Shown here piece after piece: positions 13,838 through 20,134 of a DNA stretch of 20,134 nucleotides. The stretch covers positions 1 through 20,134 of IMG/VR virus record IMGVR_UViG_3300005748_000031; one strand, written 5' to 3'. The stretch is from a virus. Below the pieces are notes generated by a model. The model made no database searches. It saw nothing but the letters and a program-made list of their open reading frames with translations, and had not been told where the DNA came from. Made by a program: the position numbers and the translations under genes. Every line of letters begins with the position of its first letter. Within the stretch, counting starts at the first letter, position 1.

Positions 13838-14569
13838 TTATTCGTTTGTTTGTATTCTGAACTGTGCACTTTGTACAGCTGCACTATTTTCAGTATACAT
13901 TGCTAGATTCTGAACTGTTAAATCTAAAAGTTCATCTTCTAAATATTCGTTTAGTTCACAATCTACATTTGTTGAAGGTTCACCATCAAATTGGACATAT
14001 CCTTCTTTATTAATGTATACAGGATACCTCATATACATTACATTAAGGGTTTTAGGTGTGAATGTACCATCAGTATAAACACTTATCACATTTGAACTAA
14101 GAGAGTTTATAGTCTCTTGATATTCAAAACTTGGTTTGTAATGATCATTGTTTAGTAATAATGCTAAATCTCCATGTTTACTAAGATCTTTATTTATCCA
14201 AATCTTACGATCTTTACATTCACCTTTATCTGCTATAACATAACTATCTACATAAAACATGTATTTAGGTTTTAATACTGTTATGTCAGCATCCCATTTA
14301 TGTATTTCTGTGTTGGCTTCTGTAAGAGGTAATGGTTGATTTTCATAATCTATAACTAAATTTTGTAAATCTTCATACCTTTTCTTAAAAGAATCCATTC
14401 CCAATCTATTTGGGATTGCAAAACCATCAACTTTTTGTTTTATCAACTTAATCTGAGCCTCATTCAAAGCTAAGATTTTATCTTCCAGTTGAATCTGTTG
14501 GTGCTCATTAGTTGATAATTTATTTAGTCGTTGATCTATTTTATATAATAAACTATCTACTTGTATCAT
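13838..14569 (-). CDS. Probable head-tail adaptor / ring protein (243 aa)
   Basis: Residues 1-60 are helical and charged (KIDQRLNKL, LNEAQIKLIKQKV), then FKKRYEDL. The centre is beta-rich (KYMFYVDSYVIAD). The C-terminal part has YPVYINKEGYVQFDG, then TNVDCELNEYLEDELLDL and VQNLA near residues 182-222. A late Asp-Cys-Glu-Leu...Glu-Glu/Asp-Leu-Leu-Asp-Leu-x-Val helix after a YP-x-GY strand is what I would expect in the connector proteins of Bacteroidota phages, which stack under the portal. The position, two to three genes behind the capsid gene, fits. The family assignment is by likeness and gene order; a general structural role is safer than the specific ring position. Confidence 0.55.
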   Translation of the reverse strand: MIQVDSLLYKIDQRLNKLSTNEHQQIQLEDKILALNEAQIKLIKQKVDGFAIPNRLGMDSFKKRYEDLQNLVIDYENQPLPLTEANTEIHKWDADITVLKPKYMFYVDSYVIADKGECKDRKIWINKDLSKHGDLALLLNNDHYKPSFEYQETINSLSSNVISVYTDGTFTPKTLNVMYMRYPVYINKEGYVQFDGEPSTNVDCELNEYLEDELLDLTVQNLAMYTENSAAVQSAQFRIQTNE

Positions 14570-14726
14570 TCCTTAATGCTATTTGTTTAGCTACATCAGA
14601 AGTGTAACATAAATGATTATCTTCAATTTTACATTTACCTTCTTCAGCTGCTTTAAATAAAATTTCTTTTATTTTTTCATCATCAACTTTAGGGTATAGT
14701 TCTAAAAATTGTTCTTTAAAAGTCAT
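14553..14726 (-). CDS. Helical mini-protein between head and neck genes (57 aa)
   Basis: ATG 14726-14724 lies one base behind the TAA of the 322-aa gene (TAATATG), and the TAG stop lies 17 bases inside the next gene, so this frame is locked between its neighbours by translational coupling. The product (MTFKEQFLEL, DDEKIKEILFKAAEEGK, YTSDVAKQIALRND) is charged, amphipathic and probably all-helical, with two cysteines (residues 32 and 40). No family is recognised. A small helical protein here could be a head-completion or assembly factor, or a spacer that passes ribosomes on to the adaptor gene. Confidence 0.6.
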   Translation of the reverse strand: MTFKEQFLELYPKVDDEKIKEILFKAAEEGKCKIEDNHLCYTSDVAKQIALRNDTSR

Positions 14727-14727
14727 A

Positions 14728-15696
14728 TTACACTGATGCTAGTTTTTTAGATTTAAGTTTTCCTTCTAATGTCAATAACTCATCTTGGTTATCTTCGTCA
14801 ATTAAAAACTTTACTAATTCATCTTCATCTTTTGCTACTTCATATTCACCTTCATATACTGTCCCACTTGGTTTAATTCTATAAATTGAATGCTGAATAG
14901 CTTGTTTAACTAAATCTTTAATATGGAGTAAATCATCTTTCATGTTAGCAAACCTGTTAAATACTTCTACAGGATTTAAGCCTTTAAAGCTACCAGATTT
15001 AACTTCAGATTGTTTTAACATACTATCTACTTGATTGTAAACAACTTCTTCTTTTGTTTCATTTGTAACAGGTAGTCCTAAAAGTCTTGCAACTTTCTTT
15101 TTCTTTTCAGGTGACATACCGTCAAAGTTAATAATAGCTTTATTTATAAGTTGTTTTTTCTTATAAACAATTGCATTTTCAACTTCATCATCTACAACGT
15201 AGTATTGTGTATCTGCAGGAAATTCACCTCGTTCCCATGCCTGATAACTAGATGCAATTGTTGGATGCACTCTTAACCATGCAAAAGATAATTCTTGAAA
15301 TGTTTGATTTAAATCAAATAAATTATCACCGTCTAATAACTTAACAGGTTTTACATGTAAGTCGTCATTTGTACCAGTAGATTTTCCATAGTTCCAAAAT
15401 ACTGCTCTTGGTCCTAGATCAATATCTCCTAAAGCAGTTTGTAATTTATCTCGTAATGCTGTAACTCTTTCAATTTCAAGTTCTTTTTCTGTTGGATCTT
15501 GAATACGTTTGATATAAGATGCATCAGGATCTAAGCCTGTTCTATACTTACCATCAAGTTCTTTGTAAGGATATTTAAAAACTCCTGTTCCAGGAATTCT
15601 ACTCATCCCTTTAGCAGCTAATCCACTATCCATAGTTTGTAACTGAGAACTATTATATTCTCTTTTAATCGTAGAGATTTTTCCTATTTTACCCAT
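14728..15696 (-). CDS. Conserved protein following the capsid gene (322 aa)
   Basis: Function not recognised. It is mostly helical and charged. Visible pieces: GKIGKISTIKREY at the start; a Gly-Pro-rich segment (RIPGTGVFKYPYKELDGKYR); a helix (EKELEIERVTALRDKLQ); then DIDLGPRAVFWNYGK, an aromatic-rich core (TFQELSFAWLRVHPTIASSY), and KKKKVARLLGLPV. The end is acidic then basic (DEDELVKFLIDEDNQDEL, LKSKKLASV). There is no signal peptide or membrane segment. It directly follows the capsid gene across a structured 143-base gap and is coupled to the 57-aa gene. Genes in this place in Bacteroidota phages are usually conserved virion or head-assembly proteins, so a structural role is likely. Confidence 0.5.
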   Translation of the reverse strand: MGKIGKISTIKREYNSSQLQTMDSGLAAKGMSRIPGTGVFKYPYKELDGKYRTGLDPDASYIKRIQDPTEKELEIERVTALRDKLQTALGDIDLGPRAVFWNYGKSTGTNDDLHVKPVKLLDGDNLFDLNQTFQELSFAWLRVHPTIASSYQAWERGEFPADTQYYVVDDEVENAIVYKKKQLINKAIINFDGMSPEKKKKVARLLGLPVTNETKEEVVYNQVDSMLKQSEVKSGSFKGLNPVEVFNRFANMKDDLLHIKDLVKQAIQHSIYRIKPSGTVYEGEYEVAKDEDELVKFLIDEDNQDELLTLEGKLKSKKLASV

Positions 15697-15728
15697 AATG
15701 TAGTTTAATTAATAATTGGTTTTATTTG

Positions 15729-15773
15729 TAGAGCACTCTAATTGAATAGGTAGGAACTTAATCCAGTACTCTA
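15729..15773 (-). other. Hairpin upstream of the 322-aa gene
   Basis: On the minus strand, TAGAGTACT (15773-15765) pairs with AGTGCTCTA (15737-15729), a 9-bp stem with one U-G pair, around a 27-base loop. On the plus strand the same position would be an A-C mismatch, so the fold is better in the transcribed direction. It ends about 32 bases before the start codon. It could affect translation or mark an RNA-processing site. It is not followed by a U-run. Confidence 0.45.
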
Positions 15774-15777
15774 GTGT

Positions 15778-15832
15778 GAGAAAGTTGTCCCCTCTGAGGA
15801 GGGACAGGGGTGTGAGTGAGGGGACACTTCTC
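15778..15832 (-). other. Capsid-gene 3' hairpin with two alternative stems
   Basis: It starts eight bases behind the capsid stop codon. In minus-strand RNA, TGTCCCCTC (15826-15818) and TGTCCCTC (15806-15799) can each pair with the single GAGGGGACA (15794-15786). The inner stem has a four-base loop and one bulged G. The outer one is perfect and is extended by AAGT/ACTT and GAGA/TCTC. Only one can form at a time. The sequence behind it (ACTTTCTC) is a poor U-tract, so full termination is doubtful; attenuation or protection of the capsid mRNA 3' end is more likely. Confidence 0.5.
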
Positions 15833-15839
15833 TATAGTT

Positions 15840-17396
15840 TTAGAATTGTGGAATCTCTTCGATTAACACAGTTCTAGATAAATCCTCGATAAATACATCA
15901 CAACGATCTTTCATCCAGATTTCGTACCCTGGGAATTTATTAGCAGAGCTCATACCTTGAGACTTAGCAAAACCTAAGTGGTGACGAGTTCCATCAATAT
16001 AACCCCAAGTCATAGAAGGTGCACCCTTCATACGTACTTCACGGATATTGTTAATCATTGATCCATCAGATTCAGGTGATACATCAAATACCATAAATAC
16101 AGGAGTAGACTTTTTGTTTTGTCCAAACTCTAAATTAGTTTGTGGTAAATCTAACTCTTTTAAGTGAACAAGTTCCACCTTACCTGTTTCTCTTGTAACC
16201 ATTGCATCAAATGCAAAGTTATAGGTAATGTTTTGTCCTTGTCCTTGTAAGTATCTGTCTCCAGAATCTGCCATGAAAGTTAATCCAGAGTTTAATGCAT
16301 CATCTTTTAAAGCTTGTTGGAATACATCGAATCCAGCTTCATTAGTATACATTTTAACTCTTCTATCTTTAACATCCACTCTTCTGTAGAATAAATCTCC
16401 AAATACTGAACGTATTAAGTTAGCAGAAAACTCTCCACGGTTATACTGTACTAAGTTACCGTTATTTCTCATTCTGTGGTAAACACCAGCAGAAGTTCTT
16501 TTCAATTCTTGTTTAGAACCGTTAGTCTTAACTGTTCCAGGCTTAGCCCAGATCATTCTCTTAACTTTCAATTCAATCATAGACTTACGCATCCAGAATT
16601 CAACAAACGGTTCCCATTTAACATCGTTACGAGTTAATGGTAATTGGTTGCGTCTTTGAGGAGCATATACTAAAATGTCTAATGCTTTTCCAGAAGAATC
16701 ACGTAACATTTTGTCATCAGCCCACTCAGTGATTTTGTGCTCATATCCATATGCAGAACCTAAAGATTCAAACATAGTGATTTTCTCACCTAATCTAGGA
16801 AGACCTAATAAATCTTGATCAAATTCTCCAATTGCAGCATCGATTAATTCTAATTCAACACCTACTTGTAAGAATGTAGAAGAAATAAAATCTACAGTTG
16901 GGTTATCACTTACTAATGTAACTGTGTATAACCATCCTGCATTCCAAGGCTGTGGATCTTTTATTACATATAGACGTGGTCCATATTGACGTGTTCCTAC
17001 AGAGATGATAGCATTTTTAGAGAACTCGTTTGTATCTAATACAATTTGAAACTCTTGACCATCTATACCTGGCTTAGCTAAATCAGTTGTGCTTTCAGGA
17101 ATATCAATAATTACTGGAAATTTGTAAGGTACAGCGATATCCCATTTCCAAGAGTCACTATTCGTATCAATAAAGTACGGTGTGCTCTTGTTAATCATAT
17201 CTAAGAAATCATTGCTATACAATGAAGATTGAGTATACAAACTGATAATCTTTTTATCATAGTCTGCAGGCTCTGTCGAGTGAAAACTTTCCAAGTGGTT
17301 TGCGTCTGTGAGTTTTCCTACAGCACGTTTATCCATGGATGCAACCCTCGCATAAGTAAAACCAGTTAATCCTGGTATAGTTTGAACGTTTGACAT
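15840..17396 (-). CDS. Probable major capsid protein (518 aa)
   Basis: Size and place (directly behind portal and scaffold-like genes) are those of a tailed-phage major capsid protein. The N-terminus has TIPGLTGFTYARVASMDKRA, then HLESFHSTEPADYDKKI, and LYTQSSLYSNDFLDMI, a helix-rich start that looks like the capsid proteins of crAss-like and related Bacteroidota phages. Further on are PGIDGQEFQIVLDTNEFSK, RQYGPRLYVI, a basic stretch (RRNQLPLTRNDVKWE), and SGDRYLQGQGQNITYNF. No signal peptide or cleavage site is evident. The codon choice is visibly less AT-biased than in the adhesin genes, as expected for a highly expressed product. An HK97-type fold is assumed, not seen. The leader (AACAAAAAACGAATAAC) has no Shine-Dalgarno sequence. 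Confidence 0.75.
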   Translation of the reverse strand: MSNVQTIPGLTGFTYARVASMDKRAVGKLTDANHLESFHSTEPADYDKKIISLYTQSSLYSNDFLDMINKSTPYFIDTNSDSWKWDIAVPYKFPVIIDIPESTTDLAKPGIDGQEFQIVLDTNEFSKNAIISVGTRQYGPRLYVIKDPQPWNAGWLYTVTLVSDNPTVDFISSTFLQVGVELELIDAAIGEFDQDLLGLPRLGEKITMFESLGSAYGYEHKITEWADDKMLRDSSGKALDILVYAPQRRNQLPLTRNDVKWEPFVEFWMRKSMIELKVKRMIWAKPGTVKTNGSKQELKRTSAGVYHRMRNNGNLVQYNRGEFSANLIRSVFGDLFYRRVDVKDRRVKMYTNEAGFDVFQQALKDDALNSGLTFMADSGDRYLQGQGQNITYNFAFDAMVTRETGKVELVHLKELDLPQTNLEFGQNKKSTPVFMVFDVSPESDGSMINNIREVRMKGAPSMTWGYIDGTRHHLGFAKSQGMSSANKFPGYEIWMKDRCDVFIEDLSRTVLIEEIPQF

Positions 17397-17425
17397 GTTA
17401 TTCGTTTTTTGTTATTAATTATTAT

Positions 17426-18703
17426 TTATAAAAACCATTTTGCTGGTTTAGATCCTTTTGCTTTAGACTTGTTACTTTTGTCAGATGTAACTTGTCTTGC
17501 GACTTCCGTAAACAATTGGTTTGCGTTTTTGGACGCACCTTTTCTTTGTATAGTAGATAGTGTGGGATCTTTTTCTAATATTTTCATTAGAAGTCCAACT
17601 TTCACTTTCATTTCGTGGTTCTCAGGTCTTTTTAAATCTAAAATAGCACGATCAAAATCAGTGAGGTTCTCTCCAGCAGGAGTCTTCCACTTATCCACTA
17701 GTAGGAAATCTTGTAGTTCGTTTGCTAAATTAGGGTTGATTGGAATACCATCAAACTCTTTTTCTTTTAGCTTATCTGATAATATAGTCTGAACATTATT
17801 TATATATTGGTTTCTAATTGCAACCTTTTGCTGTTGAATCTGTTCAGCTTCTTTATCTAGTTCTTGAAGCTTTTTAGCTTCTTTCTTTACTAATACTTTA
17901 TGATGTCTTGTAGCAACAGTTTCTAAATCACCGTAATTCTCCAATCTTTCAATTTCATTAGTTATGTCTTCTTGGTCAAAACCTTGATCAGCTAACGCTT
18001 GTTTCATAATTGAAACTTGGTTTTGCTCTTTTGATAAATCCATTTCTGAAAAACTTACAACTTTATTGTATGCTCCAAAGTATTCTTTTGGATCAACGCC
18101 TTTTACAAAAATAGAATCAAAGGCTTGTTGATAATCTTCTCCAAATTGACCAATGAAGTTTTGAACTAGCTCTGTAGCTCCTTTTTTCTTCTCAGCATTG
18201 AATCTTTCTAAGAACTCTTCTGGCGTGTTGATTGAAACTTCTTCATCTTCTTCCTTATTAAATACACCTAAGTTAAATAAGTCATTAGCTAAAGCAGTAA
18301 ATTTAGTTCCATCCACTTCAATTTCTTCTTCTTCCTGATCTTCATCATCGGTATTTTCAACCTCTCTAGTTTCAGTAATTTCTGCATCTGTTGTAGAGTT
18401 ATTACTATCATCCTCTTCATCTTCATCAACATCACTTAGAAAATCAGCTATTAATGATTCTCCTGATTGTTTTTCCTCATCAGTTTTACCATCTACACTT
18501 TTAGGAGGTGTGATGTCTTTACCTTTTGGTGGATTATCATTTGTTTCTGGTTCTGGTGGAGTGGTTTCATTTACTATAGGTGTAACATCATCAGGGTTAC
18601 TTGTTGAAGTTTCTGGAGACATTAAATCGTTTAATAATTGTTGATCACCTGCTCCTGTTTCCATAGTATTTTGTATACCGAACGGATTACCTGTTTCAGA
18701 CAT
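17426..18703 (-). CDS. Acidic scaffold-like head assembly protein (425 aa)
   Basis: Residues about 35-150 are disordered-looking and very acidic, with Pro/Thr/Glu/Asp runs (DVDEDEEDDSNNS; DDEDQEEEEIEVDG). Residues 150-400 are mainly helical with a long charged coiled-coil-like piece (VLVKKEAKKLQELDKEAEQIQQQK). The C-terminus is basic and ends in KSKAKGSKPAKWFL. An acidic, helical protein with a basic capsid-binding tail, encoded between portal and capsid genes, is the usual profile of a phage scaffolding protein. No protease motif is visible. It starts at ATG 18703 with a short A-rich leader; a weak promoter and a palindrome lie in the gap before it. The assignment is from composition and position. 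Confidence 0.6.
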   Translation of the reverse strand: MSETGNPFGIQNTMETGAGDQQLLNDLMSPETSTSNPDDVTPIVNETTPPEPETNDNPPKGKDITPPKSVDGKTDEEKQSGESLIADFLSDVDEDEEDDSNNSTTDAEITETREVENTDDEDQEEEEIEVDGTKFTALANDLFNLGVFNKEEDEEVSINTPEEFLERFNAEKKKGATELVQNFIGQFGEDYQQAFDSIFVKGVDPKEYFGAYNKVVSFSEMDLSKEQNQVSIMKQALADQGFDQEDITNEIERLENYGDLETVATRHHKVLVKKEAKKLQELDKEAEQIQQQKVAIRNQYINNVQTILSDKLKEKEFDGIPINPNLANELQDFLLVDKWKTPAGENLTDFDRAILDLKRPENHEMKVKVGLLMKILEKDPTLSTIQRKGASKNANQLFTEVARQVTSDKSNKSKAKGSKPAKWFL

Positions 18704-18741
18704 ATGTAGTTGTTTTTTTGTTAAAAAATTGGTTTATAATA

Positions 18742-18773
18742 TAAAATTAGAATAACACTTATTATTCACCAAG
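18742..18773 (-). promoter_or_regulatory. Weak candidate promoter for the scaffold/capsid genes
   Basis: On the minus strand CTTG (18773-18770) is followed after 20 bases by TAATTTTA (18749-18742), near the TTTG / TAnnTTTG pattern with one mismatch in each half. It lies 39 bases before the scaffold ATG, in the 141-base gap behind the portal gene. The sequence is so AT-rich that this could be chance. Confidence 0.25.
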
Positions 18774-18788
18774 AATATTTAGCGAATT

Positions 18789-18805
18789 TGCAAAATATTT
18801 TTGCA
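18789..18805. promoter_or_regulatory. Palindrome in the portal-scaffold gap, possible operator
   Basis: TGCAAAA and TTTTGCA form a 7-bp inverted repeat around three bases. It sits upstream of the candidate promoter. It lacks a G/C-rich stem or U-run and so is a poor terminator. A protein-binding site is possible but unproven. Confidence 0.3.
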
Positions 18806-18844
18806 TAATATAGCATTAACTTTTTTTGGTACTAATTCAGTTAG

Positions 18845-20134
18845 TTATTTTTTTCTTCCTTTTGCATTCATTTTAGCAACAGCTAAATCATTTGCTTGAT
18901 TGTCTCTAGCTAACTTAATCTTTTCTCTTTCAATCTGTAACTTTTGCTGAGCCAAACTATTCTTAGAATTTATATCAGCCATTTTACTTTCATAGTTTTT
19001 TCTAGCAGTAGATTGTTGAATTGCTAACTTTTCTATTTCCAATGAGTCTGGGCTACCAGAGCTATCTAAGTCTTGAGTTGCTGATCCTTCTTTAGACATT
19101 GCATTTATAATAGCAATTTCTTTTTTGTTTACACGATCAAGTTCATTTTGATAGTTTTCATTAGCCTGCTCACCAGCAGCTAATTGTTCCTGTTGTTGCA
19201 TTTGAGCTTGAGCAATTTGTTGCTGTTGCTCTAATTGTTGCTGTTGTAACTGTTGAGCTTGTTGTTGTTGCTGTAATTGCTGATCTCTTAAATCTTTGAA
19301 AGTTTTCTTCATTTCTCTCATAGACTTAGTACTATAAAGTTCAATTACATCATATAAGCTTCCACCGTTTTGAATAAGTGCTTGAGATAGTTGTCTAAGC
19401 TCATTAAACATTTGTGTATCTTCTGGTCTATTTGTTGGGAACACTTTTAAATCACGAAGTTTTAATTCGTTTCCATTCACTTGTACAAATGCAGATTCTC
19501 CTTCTGACGTTATATAAGAAAGTGTAGATTGAGGCTTAGAGCTCTCTATATATTGAGAAGCGTCTATAATTGCTTGATATAATTGACCTGTTACATACTC
19601 GTGAGCTACAAAAAGAGGCTCTGTCTGAGAGTAACTCTGTTGCATAGCAGTATTTGTACCTGTAGCTGTTTCTGATGCAGCTATAGAGCCCATACGTTGT
19701 TTAGACATACCAATAAGTTCCCAACATTCTATTTTCATCTGTTGAGCTAATGTATATCTGGACTGTATTTCTTGTGTTCTAGTAAGATCTAGGGATGTAA
19801 ACTGATTAAAGCTACTTGGTGCCTTCAAATTCTCTGGGCTATCATCTACAAATACCACACCACGTTCTCTAGCTTCCATTTCCCACATATCTAATGCATC
19901 TTGTGCATCAGCATCTTTTGGAATAGGAATATGTCTCAATGACATTAATTGCACCTTACCTACTTCTTTTTCTAGTAGCTTGTATAATTGATTCATACAA
20001 ACATTATAGATAGTTTGGAAAGGTTTCATTAAATCAACTAAAGATCTTGCCTCTGTATTCTTCACTTCATACGTAGTACCTATAATTGGACAGTAGTCTA
20101 GTAATTTATAAGGTTTAACATGATAAATGTCTGG
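18845..20134 (-). CDS. Portal protein, C-terminal 429 residues (5' end beyond window)
   Basis: The frame is open from the right edge (first visible residues PDIYHVKPYKLLDYCP) to TAA at 18847-18845. The GTG at 20065 is therefore not the real start. At visible residues about 138-172 there is MSKQRMGSIAASETATGTN followed by QSYSQTEPLF, the stem/wing sequence type of Bacteroidota and crAss-like portals. Further on come a beta part (VQVNGNELKLRDLKVF), a helix (MREMKKTFKDLRDQ), a Gln-rich coil, and a charged helical tail ending in KMNAKGRKK. Portals of this kind are large dodecameric rings at one capsid vertex through which DNA passes. The missing part should hold the N-terminal half, with the terminase probably upstream. 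The gap of 141 bases behind it is non-coding. Confidence 0.8.
   Translation of the reverse strand, partial: PDIYHVKPYKLLDYCPIIGTTYEVKNTEARSLVDLMKPFQTIYNVCMNQLYKLLEKEVGKVQLMSLRHIPIPKDADAQDALDMWEMEARERGVVFVDDSPENLKAPSSFNQFTSLDLTRTQEIQSRYTLAQQMKIECWELIGMSKQRMGSIAASETATGTNTAMQQSYSQTEPLFVAHEYVTGQLYQAIIDASQYIESSKPQSTLSYITSEGESAFVQVNGNELKLRDLKVFPTNRPEDTQMFNELRQLSQALIQNGGSLYDVIELYSTKSMREMKKTFKDLRDQQLQQQQQAQQLQQQQLEQQQQIAQAQMQQQEQLAAGEQANENYQNELDRVNKKEIAIINAMSKEGSATQDLDSSGSPDSLEIEKLAIQQSTARKNYESKMADINSKNSLAQQKLQIEREKIKLARDNQANDLAVAKMNAKGRKK
19184..19281 (-). repeat. Gln-rich tract in the portal C-terminus
   Basis: A CAA/CAG-rich stretch encodes about 33 residues, most of them Gln, with scattered Leu, Ala and Met (QQLQQQQQAQQLQQQQLEQ). 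It predicts a helical or coiled-coil barrel extension of the portal, which would point into the capsid. The mixture of CAA and CAG limits simple slippage. Confidence 0.85.

Noticed and set aside
15729-15832. tRNA or other stable RNA gene behind the capsid gene
   Set aside because: No cloverleaf, no T-loop GTTCRA sequence and no CCA end; the pairing is explained by simple hairpins.
17409-17792. 127-aa plus-strand open frame
   Set aside because: It is antisense to the scaffold-like gene, has no recognisable domain or leader, and no plus-strand gene is supported anywhere in the window.
20063-20065. GTG at 20065 as the start of the portal gene
   Set aside because: The frame stays open to the right edge and the visible product lacks the N-terminal half expected of a portal.

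Overview
This window is part of a tailed bacteriophage genome: an AT-rich stretch covering most of the virion (head, neck and adhesin) genes. Every gene I can support lies on the minus strand, so transcription runs from the right end to the left end. The likely host is a member of the Bacteroidota. The reasons are: strongly AT-rich, Shine-Dalgarno-less leaders full of A; a possible TTTG / TAnnTTTG-type promoter; poly-threonine linkers; DUF5122 (delta-60) propeller repeats; pectate-lyase-type modules with a DGIPDxW hinge; and portal and capsid proteins that look like those of crAss-like (Crassvirales) and related Bacteroidota phages. The crAss-like assignment is an inference from gene order and protein appearance. 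No terminase, polymerase or tape measure lies in the window to settle it.

Layout in transcription order. (1) Head module, 20134 to about 14728: the C-terminal 429 residues of the portal (cut by the right edge), an acidic scaffold-like protein, the probable major capsid protein, and a 322-aa conserved protein. A structured intergenic region lies directly behind the capsid gene. (2) Neck module, 14726 to 12669: a 57-aa mini-protein, a 243-aa probable adaptor, and a 380-aa probable major structural protein, closed by a strong intrinsic terminator at 12589-12642. (3) Adhesin module, 12569 to 971: a 192-aa protein, a 32-aa six-cysteine mini-protein, a 2116-aa spike with three pectate-lyase-like modules and three carbohydrate-binding-like C-terminal domains, a tail-collar-type fibre, a 46-aa cysteine-rich mini-protein, two small membrane proteins (holin candidates), three tandem genes sharing one ~70-residue N-terminal module, and a 160-aa fibre-like protein. 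Two hairpins then end the operon. (4) A separately promoted gene for a metallophosphoesterase-like protein runs off the left edge.

The genes are packed with stop/start junctions such as TAATG and TAATATG, so translational coupling probably sets subunit ratios. The likely division of labour is that the head module builds the capsid, the neck module connects it to the tail, and the adhesin module equips the particle with alternative sugar-binding or sugar-cleaving devices. These devices look assembled from interchangeable parts: short N-terminal anchors, poly-Thr linkers and variable C-terminal domains.

Five items are the most worth a second look: the triplicated lyase spike, the stand-alone and fused copies of the ~70-aa module, the very small Cys-rich proteins between the adhesin genes, the mutually exclusive hairpins behind the capsid gene, and the terminator that splits the structural operon.
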